The position numbers and the translations under genes were made by a program. A DNA stretch of 35,512 nucleotides from Pseudoalteromonas prydzensis (GTDB taxonomy: Bacteria; Pseudomonadota; Gammaproteobacteria; Enterobacterales; Alteromonadaceae). Shown piece by piece: positions 19,788 through 31,374 of the stretch (position 1 is the first letter of the stretch; the number at the start of each line of letters is the position of its first letter). The stretch spans positions 1-35,512 of the forward strand of contig NZ_DRGM01000005.1 of NCBI RefSeq assembly GCF_011050055.1, read 5' to 3'. The notes beneath the pieces are model-generated. The model did no database searches and was not told the origin of the DNA. It saw nothing but the letters and a program-made list of their open reading frames with translations.

Positions 19788-21938
19788 TTATAAACTGTAG
19801 TCAAACTGCAGTGACAATTTTCGCGGGCTGCCGTAGCGATACTGGTTGTAAAAACCGATTTGGCTGTAATACGTTTTATCAAATAAGTTATCGACATTTA
19901 AGCTCACGGCCATTTGCTGATTAATCTGATAGCTTGCCATTAAACTGGCTACACCATAAGCTTTTTGTGCAACTTCAACCGTGCCAAATACGGGGTTTTT
20001 TACCTCATCGTAGCTGCGACTTTGCCAGCGATAACCACCGCCGATTGTTACTCCCTGTAAGCTATCGCTTAATTGATAACTGGTGAATAATTTAAACTGA
20101 TCTTTTGGATTGGTGGTATTTAAAGGTGTGCCATCGGGTTGCTCACCTTCACTGTGGGTATAACCGAAATAAGCATTCCAAGCATCGCTTAATGCGCCAT
20201 TGAGCTCGAACTCAAAGCCTTCAGTAACCGTGCCGTCAATCGGTTGGTAAATTGCCTGTAAAGTATCTGCAATGGTTTCACCAGTATATTCCCCCCAGTT
20301 ATCTTGATGGATTTCAAAACCAGACAATGACAGCTCTAAGCGCTCATTTAGCAGTGAAGCCTTGAGCCCCACTTCATAATTTTTACCTTGAATTGGCGCT
20401 AAGTAATTGCCATTTTCGTCAACACGGCTTTGTGGTGTGAATATATCAGTGTAATTGCCGTACAGCGCCCAACTTTGATTAATCGCATACGTGATGCCGA
20501 GGTAATTAGTCAGTTCATTATCTAACTCATAATCATGCACGCTACCAAAGTTATCTTGTGCCGTTTGCCATTGGTTTAAGCGGCTACCTAAAATAACCGA
20601 TAAATCATTGGTTAAGTTAAGCTGAGTGGCAAAGTAAAGGGCACTTTGCTGCGTGGTACCATATGAGCCAAAGGCTGGCGTGGCTTGCCAGTTAGGTTTT
20701 GGATAGTCGTAATTTGCTGCGCTAAAGTCACCAATAACAGTGGCTTGTTGTTGCGCAGCAAAATAGGGCGTTGAGAAATCTTGCTGTTGATCATTGTATC
20801 CAAAAAGTACTTGGTGGTTTTGCCCAAACCAATTAAATTGGCCTGTTAACTCTATTTCATAGGTGCGTTGTATGCGTTTAGCGTCAATATAGTTTAACGA
20901 GCCAGGCACCATGCCGATATTTGTTTGTGAGTCAGGGTTACCAGTAGCCCAAAATACATCGTAATCTAAGTCGTTATTACCATAGATGTAGCTTGCACTT
21001 AGCTGCCAATTAGGATTGAAGTAGTGCTCAATCTTCATAAAGCTATTTAATGCTTGAGTTTTGGATGATGACCAACTTGGCGCGGTAGATGCCTCTCTGG
21101 CGTAGTTGGTGCGGCTGCCATCACTATAAAAAATAGGCAATCCGCCAGACATAGTGCCTTTTGGAGTGGTTGTTTGCGTATCAAGGGCGAAAGTAAATAG
21201 GGTATTATCGGTTAAATCTGCTTCAATAATGCCATATAAAGTACTGCGACTTTGCGAGAAACGATCTTGGTATGACTGTTGATCTTGGTAGGCGGCCACG
21301 GCACGACCACGCACACTTTCGCTGTCATTTAAGCTGCCGGATAGATCAATTACACCGCGATAATTTTGCCAAGAGCCCACTGATGCACTGAATTTCACTT
21401 GGTTTTGTACGGTTGGGCGCTTGCGTATTAAATTAATTGCCGCGGAGGGATTACCTGCACCAAGCATTAACCCTGTGGCACCGCGAACAATTTCAATTCG
21501 CTCATAAATCGCGGTATCTGTTAAGTTATCGCCGTAATTAAATCGGGTATCATAGGTTGTTGCTATGCCATCATATAAAATACTGGTAACGCTAATTCCC
21601 CGGGCTGAAATTGAATATTTACCGTTGTCGGCTTCTCGAGCGTTGATGCCTGTTACGCTGGTGATGGCTTCAATAGCGCTATTTAATTGTTGATCGGCCA
21701 TAAATTCACTGGTGATCGCGATAACCGATTGCGGAGTTTGTAGGTGAGACAAATCTAGTCCCGTAGCTGAGCTCATTGAGCTGACCTTATAGCCGCTATT
21801 TTGCTCGCCAACAATGGTGAGTTTTTCAATGTCTGTTTTTGCTTCGGCATGTGCATTAGCCGAGAGTCCACACAAAAGAATACTAATAACGCTGCAATAT
21901 GTAGCAGAAAGAGGCGTGTTTAAAGCTGGGTGCATCAT
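19788..21938 (-). CDS. TonB-dependent ferric-siderophore receptor
   Basis: This 716-residue outer-membrane receptor takes up ferric siderophores using TonB energy. It has a signal peptide of about 31 residues (ending NAHA), a TonB-box-like IEKLTIVG near residue 38, then a plug domain with LQTPQSVIAITSEFMADQQ, ARGISVTSILYDG and YERIEIVRGATGLMLGAGNPSAAINLIRKRPT, closest to the FhuE/FpvA/FoxA hydroxamate-type receptors. A 22-strand barrel follows and ends NLFDKTYYSQIGFYNQYRYGSPRKLSLQFDYSL. The exact siderophore cannot be told. A Fur-box-like site lies about 117-131 bp upstream. No siderophore biosynthesis genes are nearby, so it may scavenge a foreign siderophore. Confidence 0.92.
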   Translation of the reverse strand: MMHPALNTPLSATYCSVISILLCGLSANAHAEAKTDIEKLTIVGEQNSGYKVSSMSSATGLDLSHLQTPQSVIAITSEFMADQQLNSAIEAITSVTGINAREADNGKYSISARGISVTSILYDGIATTYDTRFNYGDNLTDTAIYERIEIVRGATGLMLGAGNPSAAINLIRKRPTVQNQVKFSASVGSWQNYRGVIDLSGSLNDSESVRGRAVAAYQDQQSYQDRFSQSRSTLYGIIEADLTDNTLFTFALDTQTTTPKGTMSGGLPIFYSDGSRTNYAREASTAPSWSSSKTQALNSFMKIEHYFNPNWQLSASYIYGNNDLDYDVFWATGNPDSQTNIGMVPGSLNYIDAKRIQRTYEIELTGQFNWFGQNHQVLFGYNDQQQDFSTPYFAAQQQATVIGDFSAANYDYPKPNWQATPAFGSYGTTQQSALYFATQLNLTNDLSVILGSRLNQWQTAQDNFGSVHDYELDNELTNYLGITYAINQSWALYGNYTDIFTPQSRVDENGNYLAPIQGKNYEVGLKASLLNERLELSLSGFEIHQDNWGEYTGETIADTLQAIYQPIDGTVTEGFEFELNGALSDAWNAYFGYTHSEGEQPDGTPLNTTNPKDQFKLFTSYQLSDSLQGVTIGGGYRWQSRSYDEVKNPVFGTVEVAQKAYGVASLMASYQINQQMAVSLNVDNLFDKTYYSQIGFYNQYRYGSPRKLSLQFDYSL

Positions 21939-22054
21939 CTGAGGAAATCCATTTAATGTTAAATAAGGTGAAATTAACTTTTCACAGAAAGAGTTGCTGC
22001 TTGATTATCAAACAGCAGCAGGGTAATGGATTTAGGTACGGAAGTAAATGCTTT

Positions 22055-22069
22055 TGATATTGATTTTCA
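22055..22069 (-). promoter_or_regulatory. Fur-box-like site upstream of the TonB receptor
   Basis: TGATATTGATTTTCA matches 12 of the 14 specified bases of the 7-1-7 Fur consensus TGATAAT-N-ATTATCA. It lies upstream of a siderophore receptor gene, where iron repression is expected. Assignment is by motif and context. Confidence 0.6.
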
Positions 22070-22092
22070 TTTGCATGCTTGGGGTGGGAATT

Positions 22093-22127
22093 CACCTTTC
22101 GATACTTTAACCTTGTTTCGAAAGGTG
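22093..22127 (-). other. Inverted repeat downstream of trkA
   Basis: CACCTTTCGA (22093-22102) and TCGAAAGGTG (22118-22127) are perfect 10-bp arms with a 15-base loop. It begins 12 bases beyond the trkA stop. There is no T-run on the minus strand, so it is either a rho-type 3' hairpin or an operator for the receptor gene on its other side. Confidence 0.55.
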
Positions 22128-22138
22128 AGTAGTGGCTT

Positions 22139-23515
22139 TTATAAAAAGATAGCGCTAACTTGGAATAGTTTTTCAACGACATTAATATGTTTTTTATCGA
22201 TCAAAAACATAATAACGTGGTCGCCCGAGTGAATAACCGTATCATCGTGAGCAATGAGTACATCATCGTTACGAACAATCGCGCCAATAGTGGTACCTGC
22301 TGGCAGCTTAATATCAGCAATTGCCCGACCCACTACTTTTGAGGTGTGTTCATCGCCATGGGCCACCGCTTCAATGGCTTCTGCTGCGCCTTTACGCAAT
22401 GAATACACATTAACAATATCGCCACGGCGAACATGTGTTAACAAGGCTGAAATAGTCGCTTGTTGTGGTGAAATCGCAATATCAATTTCGCCACCTTGCA
22501 CTAAATCAACATATGCACCGCGCTGAATAAGTACCATGGTTTTTTGCGCACCCATGCGTTTGGCCAGCATGGCAGACATGATATTTGCTTCATCATCATT
22601 GGTAACGGCAATGAATACATCAACTTGTTCAATATGCTCTTCTGATAGCAACTCTTGATCAGACGCATCACCACAAAACACTACTGTGTTATCAAGTACT
22701 TCTGATAATTGTTCGGCGCGTTCTTTATTACGTTCAAGTAATTTTACACTGTGGTTTCTCTCAAGGGAGCGAGCAAGCCCTGCACCGATGTTACCGCCAC
22801 CTGCAATCATAATTTTTTTGTATGAACGTTCTAGTTTTTGTAGTTCGTTCATTACTGCGCGAATATGTTTGGTGGCCGCAAGGAAAAATACTTCATCATC
22901 TGCTTCAATGACTGTGGTACCTAGCGGCTTGATGGCTTTACCTTGGCGATAAATCGCAGCAACGCGGGTTTCAACGTTGGGTATGTGCTCTTTTAATGCA
23001 GATAGTGCATAACCTACCAGTAAGCCGCCGTAGTAGGCTTTAACGGCTACAAGCGAGAGCATACCATCACCGAATTCCAATACTTGTAATGCGCCGGGAT
23101 AATCAATCAAACGACGAATATACTTAGTCACTAATTGCTCTGGTGCAATGTAGTGATCAACAGGTAAATCATCGTTTTGAAAGAGCTTTTCGCGGTACTT
23201 TAAGTATTGCTCTGAGCGAATTCGGGCAATTTTAGTTGGTGTATTAAAAATACTATAAGCGACTTGGCAAGCGACCATGTTCACTTCATCTGAACTGGTC
23301 ACTGCGATGATCATATCGGCGTCTTCCGCACCGGCGCGGCGTAATACATCAGGGTGAGCACTGTGGCCTGTGACCCCCTGTAGATCGTATTTATCTTGTA
23401 ACTCACGTAATCGGTTGCCATCAATATCTACAACTGTGATTTCGTTTTGTTCACCTACCAGGTTTTCAGCGAGTGTACCGCCTACTTGCCCTGCACCGAG
23501 TATGATTATTTTCAT
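22139..23515 (-). CDS. trkA: Trk potassium uptake regulatory subunit TrkA
   Basis: TrkA is the peripheral, cytoplasmic NAD(H)-binding subunit that gates TrkH. The 458-residue protein has the full duplicated architecture: RCK-N1 from [19 protein letters not shown], TrkA-C1, RCK-N2 from [20 protein letters not shown] (about 232) and TrkA-C2 ending with [24 protein letters not shown]. Length equals E. coli TrkA. It is the last gene of def-fmt-rsmB-trkA, 17 bp after rsmB, the conserved gammaproteobacterial order. Its partner trkH is about 8 kb away on the other strand. Confidence 0.96.
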   Translation of the reverse strand: MKIIILGAGQVGGTLAENLVGEQNEITVVDIDGNRLRELQDKYDLQGVTGHSAHPDVLRRAGAEDADMIIAVTSSDEVNMVACQVAYSIFNTPTKIARIRSEQYLKYREKLFQNDDLPVDHYIAPEQLVTKYIRRLIDYPGALQVLEFGDGMLSLVAVKAYYGGLLVGYALSALKEHIPNVETRVAAIYRQGKAIKPLGTTVIEADDEVFFLAATKHIRAVMNELQKLERSYKKIMIAGGGNIGAGLARSLERNHSVKLLERNKERAEQLSEVLDNTVVFCGDASDQELLSEEHIEQVDVFIAVTNDDEANIMSAMLAKRMGAQKTMVLIQRGAYVDLVQGGEIDIAISPQQATISALLTHVRRGDIVNVYSLRKGAAEAIEAVAHGDEHTSKVVGRAIADIKLPAGTTIGAIVRNDDVLIAHDDTVIHSGDHVIMFLIDKKHINVVEKLFQVSAIFL

Positions 23516-23532
23516 GGTTTACTAAAAGCTTC

Positions 23533-24822
23533 TTATGAGTGTGTTTTTACAAGCTTGGCATAATAAAATCCGTCACTCTCGCCTGGCAGCAACTGCAGCC
23601 CAGGGTTGCTTGGGGTATCGTTATCATGAAGCGGAATATGTTCTACATCGTTATTATTTGCTAAAAACTTAGCTACTTGCAGCTGGTTTTCTTGCGGTAA
23701 TACTGAGCAGGTTGCATAAATTAGCGTGCCGCCTGGTTTTAATAAAGGCCAAATGCTATTTAAAATATCGCCTTGTAATGTCGCTAGATCATTAATATCA
23801 GACGCACGACGTAGCCATTTTATATCTGGATGACGACGAATTACACCCGTTGCCGAGCAGGGCACATCTAGTAATATACGGTCAAACTGACGCTCATCCC
23901 ACCATTTATGTGGTTGTGACGCATCGGCACACTGTAAATCGGCACCTAAACCAATACGTACCAAGTTTTGCTTAACGCGTTCAAGGCGAGTGGCATCACT
24001 ATCCAATGCCAGTACATCGGCATCTGCGAGCTCTAAAATATGACACGTTTTACCGCCAGGTGCTGCGCAGGCATCTAAAATATGCTCGTCGGCTTTTGGC
24101 TCTAAAAAGCGTGCTGCAAGTTGCGCTGCGGCATCTTGTACTGAACATGCGCCGCTGTCGAATTCTGGCAACGAGAATACATCACGTGGCTTATCTAATT
24201 TAATACCATCTGGAAAATCAGGGTTTAGTGTATGTTCAATGTCATTAGCCGTGAGCATTTCGCTATATTCAGCGGTGCTATATTGCGCCTGATTAACTCG
24301 CAACCACATGGGTGCTTGTTGCTGATTGGCTTCTAGCAGTGCTTGCCAAGAATCAGGATAAGCGTCTGTTACTTGTTTGATAAACCAGTTTGGGTGGTTG
24401 TATAAACACACTGGTATTTGCTTGGCTTGTTCTTCTAGCTCTGCTTGTTGGCGTTGAAAACTACGTAAAATAGCGTTGATCAAACCTTTTAAACCTAATG
24501 CACGCAATTGCTCTAAGGCATTAACGGTTTCGCTGATGGCAGCATGCGGTGGAACCCGCATATGTTGTAGTTGGTAAATACCAACATACAGCAAGAACTG
24601 GAAAATACGGCGCTTGCCTTTAAGCGGTTGCTCAACTAAGTGTTGGCAATAGTTATCTAAACTTGGTAAATAACGCAATACGCCATAGCAAATTTGTTGC
24701 AAAAGGGCTTTATCTTTAGGCGATAAACCTTGGCTTGCAAACGGTAGCTCTTGATTGAGTGACGCGCCTTTATCAACCACGTTATATAAAGTTTCGGCGG
24801 CCAGCGCCCTGACATTACTCAT
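23533..24822 (-). CDS. rsmB: 16S rRNA m5C967 methyltransferase
   Basis: RsmB methylates C967 of 16S rRNA using S-adenosylmethionine. The 429-residue protein has an N-terminal NusB-like RNA-binding domain ([34 protein letters not shown]) and a C-terminal Rossmann methyltransferase. The latter has the SAM motif [17 protein letters not shown], the catalytic-motif region [21 protein letters not shown] and a second Cys in [14 protein letters not shown]. Its start overlaps the fmt stop by 8 bases, indicating translational coupling. Confidence 0.95.
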   Translation of the reverse strand: MSNVRALAAETLYNVVDKGASLNQELPFASQGLSPKDKALLQQICYGVLRYLPSLDNYCQHLVEQPLKGKRRIFQFLLYVGIYQLQHMRVPPHAAISETVNALEQLRALGLKGLINAILRSFQRQQAELEEQAKQIPVCLYNHPNWFIKQVTDAYPDSWQALLEANQQQAPMWLRVNQAQYSTAEYSEMLTANDIEHTLNPDFPDGIKLDKPRDVFSLPEFDSGACSVQDAAAQLAARFLEPKADEHILDACAAPGGKTCHILELADADVLALDSDATRLERVKQNLVRIGLGADLQCADASQPHKWWDERQFDRILLDVPCSATGVIRRHPDIKWLRRASDINDLATLQGDILNSIWPLLKPGGTLIYATCSVLPQENQLQVAKFLANNNDVEHIPLHDNDTPSNPGLQLLPGESDGFYYAKLVKTHS

Positions 24823-25768
24823 TGTGTTCGCCTATTAGTGTGCCAGGGGTTACCCAGTCTGCTCGACCATTTAAAAAGTCAGTAATGGCCATTGGCTTTT
24901 TGCCTTGTGGCTGTAGTTGAGTGATATTCAGTGCATTAGTCCCGCAGGCAATCACAATACCGTGTTTATCACTTTGTAGCACAGTACCGGCATTACCTTG
25001 TTGTTCAACAACATTGGCTTGATAGATTTTAACCGTGTTGTCGCCCATTTGTGTAAAGCACACTGGCCAAGGATTGAATGAGCGGATATTACGCTCTATT
25101 TGCGCCGCGTCCATCGACCAATCAATATTTGCTTCTTCTTTCGATAGTTTTTTAGCGTAATTGGCAAGTGCGTCATTTTGTACTTGCGGGGTAATTTCGC
25201 CATTGGCTAGTTTAGCAATGGTGTCGATTAATGCACCCGGGCCCAAATCGGCAAGCTTAGTGTATAAACTAGCGCTGGTCTCAGCGGCATCAATAGGGCA
25301 GCGGCTGATGTGTAACATATCGCCGGTATCTAAGCCTTCATCCATTTGCATGATAGTGACGCCGGTCTCTTCATCGCCCGCCCAAATTGCGCGTTGAATC
25401 GGTGCGGCGCCACGCCAGCGTGGTAAAATTGAGCCATGTACATTTAAACAACCAAGCCGTGGCGCATCTAAAATAGCTTTAGGCAGTAACAGGCCATAGG
25501 CGACCACAATCATGATGTCGGCATTTAAGCTGCTTAATTCGCTAAGTGCGTCGTCGCTTTTTAATGATGCGGGTTGGAAAACGGGTAAATCGTGCTGTAA
25601 AGCAAGTTCTTTTACTTCACTGGCTTTGAGTTTTTTACCGCGCCCAGCGGGACGATCTGGTTGGCTGTAAACACCAACTATTTGATGCTCTGAATCAATT
25701 AGAGCCTGTAAATGGCGGGCAGCAAAATCGGGCGTACCGGCAAAAATAATGCGTAATGGTTGTGTCAC
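24815..25768 (-). CDS. fmt: Methionyl-tRNA formyltransferase
   Basis: Fmt formylates initiator Met-tRNA using 10-formyl-tetrahydrofolate. The 317-residue product has [15 protein letters not shown] at the N-terminus, the folate-site block [20 protein letters not shown] with catalytic N and [12 protein letters not shown], and a C-terminal OB-fold domain ([21 protein letters not shown]). Length matches E. coli Fmt (315). It follows def by 26 bp and overlaps rsmB. Confidence 0.97.
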   Translation of the reverse strand: MTQPLRIIFAGTPDFAARHLQALIDSEHQIVGVYSQPDRPAGRGKKLKASEVKELALQHDLPVFQPASLKSDDALSELSSLNADIMIVVAYGLLLPKAILDAPRLGCLNVHGSILPRWRGAAPIQRAIWAGDEETGVTIMQMDEGLDTGDMLHISRCPIDAAETSASLYTKLADLGPGALIDTIAKLANGEITPQVQNDALANYAKKLSKEEANIDWSMDAAQIERNIRSFNPWPVCFTQMGDNTVKIYQANVVEQQGNAGTVLQSDKHGIVIACGTNALNITQLQPQGKKPMAITDFLNGRADWVTPGTLIGEHNE

Positions 25769-25794
25769 TGAAATTCCTAATTATTACTAAGGTA

Positions 25795-26301
25795 TTATTG
25801 CGCTGCTAACTTAGCTTCTTTTTCAAGCTTTTTACGGATACGTTGGCGCTTTAGTGGCGATAAATAATCGATAAATAATGTGCCTTTTAAGTGATCTAAT
25901 TCGTGTTGAATACAAATCGCTAATAACTCATCGGCATCTAAGCTGAACTCTTCGCCCTGTTCGTTCAGTGCGGTCACAGTGACGGTTTCTGCACGGTCAA
26001 CTTTTGCATAAGAGTGAGGTACCGATAAACAGCCTTCTTCACTTACGGTGTTACCATCTTGTTTAGTGATAGTAGGATTGATCAGTACTAATGGCTCATT
26101 ACGTTCTTCAGAGACATCAATAACCACAATTCGTTGATGAATATCGACTTGTGTGGCAGCTAACCCAATGCCGTTTTCATCATACATAGTTTCCAGCATG
26201 TCTTTAACAATTTGGCGAACTTGATCGTCAACTTGAGTGACTTCTTTTGCTATAGTACGTAAACGCTCATCTGGAAATCTTAAAACTTCTAACCTAGCCA
26301 T
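25795..26301 (-). CDS. def: Peptide deformylase
   Basis: Def removes the N-formyl group from new proteins, using a metal held by Cys and two His. From the ATG at 26301 the product is 168 residues, starting [15 protein letters not shown] as in E. coli. The three motifs are present: G44-I-G-L-A-A49, E89-G-C91-L-S and H133-E-L-D-H137. An in-frame ATG five codons upstream (26316) is less likely, because AAAGG lies properly spaced before 26301. It is the first gene of def-fmt-rsmB-trkA and is divergent from the LysM gene. Confidence 0.96.
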   Translation of the reverse strand: MARLEVLRFPDERLRTIAKEVTQVDDQVRQIVKDMLETMYDENGIGLAATQVDIHQRIVVIDVSEERNEPLVLINPTITKQDGNTVSEEGCLSVPHSYAKVDRAETVTVTALNEQGEEFSLDADELLAICIQHELDHLKGTLFIDYLSPLKRQRIRKKLEKEAKLAAQ

Positions 26302-26419
26302 AGTAACCTTTTTCACTTGTGCTTAATTTAGGGTATTGTATGCTCTTATTTTAGCCATTCGCGTTCACCTTTAACAGGTTTTGGTTGATAATAATGAAAA
26401 AACACCACAAGGAAGCTCA

Positions 26420-27541
26420 ATGAAATACCCATTATTTGCGACAATGTTGGCATTAAGTGTAACTTTTCCATCGTTAGCTGATGTATTAACAATAAAAAAA
26501 GATGCGCCTAAACAATACGTTGTAAAAAAAGGCGATACATTATGGGATATTTCAGGAATTTATTTGCAAGAGCCGTGGCAATGGCCTGAACTTTGGCAAA
26601 TGAACCCACAAATTAACAACCCGCACCTGATTTATCCGGGGGATGCGCTATCTTTGATCTATGATGAGCATGGCAATCCGCGTTTGGTGGTTAATTCTGG
26701 CTATAAAAAGCTTTCTCCACATGGTCGTATTACACCAAAAGGTAAAAATGCGATCCCTACGTTACCACTTGAATTATTGCGCCCTTACCTGACCTACGAG
26801 CAGGCAATTGATGCAAAAGAAATTGCAGAGAAACCGTATATTCTAGGTGCCAATGTTAATACTAAAATGAACACTGAAGGGCATATTGTTTACGTTAAAG
26901 GTGATTTAGAACTTCACGAGGCATACGCAATTTATCGTAAGGGCCAAGAGTTTATTGATCCAAAAACGAATGCAGTGCTCGCCAATAATACGCAGTTGGT
27001 GGCTGTGGGTCGCGTATTTAGAAAGGGTGACGTAGCTAATGGTGTGCCTGCTTCAGTTAAACTTGAACAGGTTAAGCAAGAAATTAAACCGGCCGATTTT
27101 TTAATGCCCGCAATGGATGGGCAGTTATTACCAGCCTATTTTAATATCCATCGTCCTGAGCAACGAGTAAACGGAACAATCATAGCATCAGTAAGTGGTT
27201 TGCGAGAATTCAGCACAATGGACATTGTAGTGCTAAACTTAGGGTCAGAGCAGGCAATTAAAGAAGGCCATATTTTAGATATTGAGCGTCAATCACCGAC
27301 GGTTTTTGATGGTCGTAATGGTCCGCGTTATAAAGAAGATTCAAATAGCCTTGAAAAATTAGTGACAGATACCAACGAATTTTTTGGCGTTGAAGCAGAT
27401 GAAGACACGCAAGTGTGGCATATGCCAAAAGAAAAGGTCGGTGAGTTAATGGTATTTAAAGTTTATAACAACGTTAGCTACGCTTTAATCGTAAAAAACC
27501 AGCACCCAATCCGAGTCGGTGATTTTGCAGTTATAAATTAA
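26420..27541 (+). CDS. LysM-domain periplasmic protein
   Basis: The product (373 residues from the ATG at 26420) has a signal peptide ending about residue 20 (SLA-DVL) and a LysM peptidoglycan-binding module at about 32-80 (YVVKKGDTLWDISGIYLQEPWQWPELWQMNPQINNPHLIYPGD). The rest is an uncharacterised beta-rich region found in proteins encoded next to dprA in marine gammaproteobacteria. A TTG start at 26381 is in frame, but AAGGAA stands just before the ATG at 26420 and the signal peptide begins there. It probably binds cell-wall peptidoglycan. It lies 29 bp before dprA. Confidence 0.85.
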   Translation: MKYPLFATMLALSVTFPSLADVLTIKKDAPKQYVVKKGDTLWDISGIYLQEPWQWPELWQMNPQINNPHLIYPGDALSLIYDEHGNPRLVVNSGYKKLSPHGRITPKGKNAIPTLPLELLRPYLTYEQAIDAKEIAEKPYILGANVNTKMNTEGHIVYVKGDLELHEAYAIYRKGQEFIDPKTNAVLANNTQLVAVGRVFRKGDVANGVPASVKLEQVKQEIKPADFLMPAMDGQLLPAYFNIHRPEQRVNGTIIASVSGLREFSTMDIVVLNLGSEQAIKEGHILDIERQSPTVFDGRNGPRYKEDSNSLEKLVTDTNEFFGVEADEDTQVWHMPKEKVGELMVFKVYNNVSYALIVKNQHPIRVGDFAVIN

Positions 27542-27570
27542 TTCAGGTTTGAGTGCTCTAAGGAGGGAGC

Positions 27571-28653
27571 ATGAAAGATTCATCAGGCAAGCTAAGCCAT
27601 TCGCTTGCCTTTTATTTATGCAAAGGTTTAGGGGTGAAAACCCTACTCGCATTAGCGCAAAAGCAGCCACTTGATACTCTATTTAAGTTGTCTCATAAGC
27701 AACTTATAGAATGTGGTTTAAGTCCGCAGGTAGCCAGTAATTTACTCGCCACTGATTGGCGGCAGGTGGACTATTACCAAACGCTAATTAACCAATCACA
27801 GATAACCGCAATTGATTATTTTGATCCACTGTATCCGCCTTTACTGAAAGAAATTGCCGCCGCGCCCTTATTATTGTTCTGCCGTGGCAATGTGGAGTTA
27901 CTACATAGCCCGCAAATTGCGATTGTTGGCAGTCGCAATGCGACGCCCATCGGGCTGGAAATTGCAGCTGAATTCGCTCATCAACTGACTCTAGCTGGGC
28001 TCACGGTTACTTCTGGAATGGCACTAGGTATAGATGGTGCCGCTCACAAGGGGGCGTTGGCAGGCAGTGGCAATACCATTGCTGTGTTAGGGACCGGTGT
28101 GGATGTTGATTATCCTAAACGGCATAAATTACTCACCGAGCAAGTTTGTGAGCGGGGGTTATTGGTGAGTGAGTTTTTGCCCGGCACGGCCGCAAATGCT
28201 AATAACTTTCCACGGCGCAACCGTATAATATCTGGTTTATCGCTTGGGGTATTAATTGTTGAGGCGCAAATCAAAAGTGGATCGCTGATCACTGTGCGCT
28301 ATGCGTTGGAGCAAAATAAAGAAGTGTTTGCCGTACCTGGCTCAATAAAAAACCCACTCTCCGAAGCCAGTCACTTTTTAATTAAACAAGGAGCAAAGTT
28401 GGTGGAAAATGTCAGTGATATTCTCGATGAAGTGAGCTTTTTTTGTGAAAACAGTCTATATAATATAGAAGAGCTAACAGTTGATGAAGTTGACTGCCAA
28501 GTACTCAACAGTGTTGGTTATGAAGTGACAGCAGTCGATTTAATTGCTCAACGTAGTCAGTGGTCAATAGATAAAGTACAAGCTCGTTTGCTTGATCTTG
28601 AGCTAGAAGATCGGGTAGAACGTGTATTAGATGGCTATATTAGAATTCGATAA
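27571..28653 (+). CDS. dprA: DNA-processing protein DprA (Smf)
   Basis: DprA loads RecA onto single-stranded DNA during natural transformation. The 360-residue protein has a helical N-terminal SAM-like domain, a Rossmann domain with IAIVGSRNATPIGLEIA, VTSGMALGIDGAAHKGAL, AVLGTGVDVDYPKRHK and FPRRNRIISGLSLGVLIVEA, and a C-terminal winged-helix DML1-like domain from about 300 (VGYEVTAVDLIAQRSQWSIDKVQARLLDLELEDRVER). A very strong AAGGAGGGAGC ribosome-binding site precedes the ATG. The dprA-smg-yrdD-tsaC order is conserved. Confidence 0.96.
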   Translation: MKDSSGKLSHSLAFYLCKGLGVKTLLALAQKQPLDTLFKLSHKQLIECGLSPQVASNLLATDWRQVDYYQTLINQSQITAIDYFDPLYPPLLKEIAAAPLLLFCRGNVELLHSPQIAIVGSRNATPIGLEIAAEFAHQLTLAGLTVTSGMALGIDGAAHKGALAGSGNTIAVLGTGVDVDYPKRHKLLTEQVCERGLLVSEFLPGTAANANNFPRRNRIISGLSLGVLIVEAQIKSGSLITVRYALEQNKEVFAVPGSIKNPLSEASHFLIKQGAKLVENVSDILDEVSFFCENSLYNIEELTVDEVDCQVLNSVGYEVTAVDLIAQRSQWSIDKVQARLLDLELEDRVERVLDGYIRIR

Positions 28654-28684
28654 GCTTTAGTGTACTAGTTTGGAGGAAAGTAAT

Positions 28685-29158
28685 ATGTTCGATATCCTCA
28701 TGTATTTGTTTGAAAACTATATTCACAGCGAAGCAGAAATCTTTGTTGAGCACAATGAACTGACTGACGAGTTATTACGGGCTGGCTTTAATAAGCCCGA
28801 AATATATAAAGCGCTTGATTGGCTTGAGCAGCTTGCTGACTTACAGCACAGTGATGAATTTCCTTACTTAAATGCCCATCCACAGCATGCAGTACGCATT
28901 TTTACTGATAGCGAATGCCAGATGCTCAGTACTGAGTGTCGCGGTTTTTTAATGTTTGTTGAGCAAGTTGGAGTGATCAATAGCGCCACCCGTGAGATGG
29001 TGATGGACCGTTTATCCGCGTTAGACAAGCCTTATATATCACTTGATGATCTTAAATGGGTCGTACTAATGGTATTGTTTAATGTGCCAGGATCGGAGCA
29101 GGCTTACGCGCAAATGGAAGAGCTTATTTTTGATGAGCCAGCAGAGGTGCTACATTAA
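28685..29158 (+). CDS. smg: Smg family protein (DUF494)
   Basis: The 157-residue protein starts [21 protein letters not shown], matching E. coli Smg. The downstream helical part [12 protein letters not shown] and [30 protein letters not shown] is typical of DUF494. The function is unknown. An in-frame TTG at 28670 would put the ribosome-binding site GGAGG (28672-28676) inside the gene, so the ATG at 28685 is the real start. The last codons and stop lie in a 9-bp inverted repeat, CAGCAGAGG (29139-29147)/CCTCTGCTG (29160-29168), which may form a 3' hairpin. Confidence 0.93.
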   Translation: MFDILMYLFENYIHSEAEIFVEHNELTDELLRAGFNKPEIYKALDWLEQLADLQHSDEFPYLNAHPQHAVRIFTDSECQMLSTECRGFLMFVEQVGVINSATREMVMDRLSALDKPYISLDDLKWVVLMVLFNVPGSEQAYAQMEELIFDEPAEVLH

Positions 29159-29231
29159 GCCTCTGCTGCGCTTGTATCTTTAATTAGTTTGGGTATATTA
29201 GGCGAAAATTAGCCAGCTGCTTAGGAAACAC

Positions 29232-29804
29232 ATGAGTAAAATCGACCAATCGCTTTTCTCTGCAAACCAACATGCCTTAGAAAAAGAATACGAAGTCTGC
29301 CCGCAATGTGGATCAGAGCTTGTAATTCGTAATAGTAAGTCAGGTCCTTTCCTTGGTTGTGCAAGTTACCCTAAATGTGACTTTATTCGCTCGCTTGCCC
29401 AGCATGATAATCACCAAATTAAAGTGCTAGAGGATAGCCCATGCCCAGAGTGCGGCAATCCATTAGTGGTTAAAAGTGGTCGTTATGGCATGTTTATCGG
29501 CTGTACGGATTATCCCAATTGTCACTATATTGCGCATGATGAGCCCGAGCCTAATGAAGAAGTCCTGCCTGCTTGCCCTAAATGTAAAAAAGGCCAGTTG
29601 GTCGCGCGTAGTAATAAATTTGGTAAAACCTTTTATTCATGCAACAGCTACCCAAGTTGCAAATATACGTTGAACTTCAAACCCATTGCACATACTTGCC
29701 CAGCATGTCAGTGGCCGGTGATGATGCAAAAGCAAATGACCAATCGTGTTGTGTTACAATGCCCGCAGAAAAGTTGTTCGCATAAACTCACTGTCGATCA
29801 ATAA
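29232..29804 (+). CDS. yrdD: YrdD-like topoisomerase-type zinc-finger protein
   Basis: The 190-residue protein consists of four C4 zinc ribbons like those at the C-terminus of topoisomerase I: C23/C26/C43/C49, C71/C74/C91/C97, C115/C118/C137/C143 and a shorter fourth C156/C159/C177/C182. Repeated GxFxGCxxYPxC blocks are characteristic. Such proteins bind single-stranded DNA; a precise role is not established. It sits between smg and tsaC, as in E. coli, where it is called topA-like or yrdD. Confidence 0.92.
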   Translation: MSKIDQSLFSANQHALEKEYEVCPQCGSELVIRNSKSGPFLGCASYPKCDFIRSLAQHDNHQIKVLEDSPCPECGNPLVVKSGRYGMFIGCTDYPNCHYIAHDEPEPNEEVLPACPKCKKGQLVARSNKFGKTFYSCNSYPSCKYTLNFKPIAHTCPACQWPVMMQKQMTNRVVLQCPQKSCSHKLTVDQ

Positions 29805-29837
29805 TTACCCGCTTATTATTAGTATTGGAGATTTTTT

Positions 29838-31324
<1,487 letters not shown>

Positions 31325-31333
31325 AAAGCAGTG

Positions 31334-31364
31334 TGCCAGTCAATATCTGCTTTATTGACTGGCA
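31334..31364 (+). terminator. Hairpin between convergent hemF and chemoreceptor genes
   Basis: TGCCAGTCAA (31334-31343) and TTGACTGGCA (31355-31364) are perfect 10-bp arms with an 11-base loop. There is no proper T-run on either side, so termination may be rho-assisted; position between two convergent stops supports a terminator role. Confidence 0.6.
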
Positions 31365-31374
31365 ACTTTAAGTA

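Noticed and set aside
26381..26419. TTG start for the LysM gene
   Set aside because: The signal peptide and the ribosome-binding site place the start at the ATG at 26420.
27571..28653. dprA as a sign of a mobile island
   Set aside because: It lies in its conserved chromosomal context (def/dprA/smg/yrdD/tsaC).
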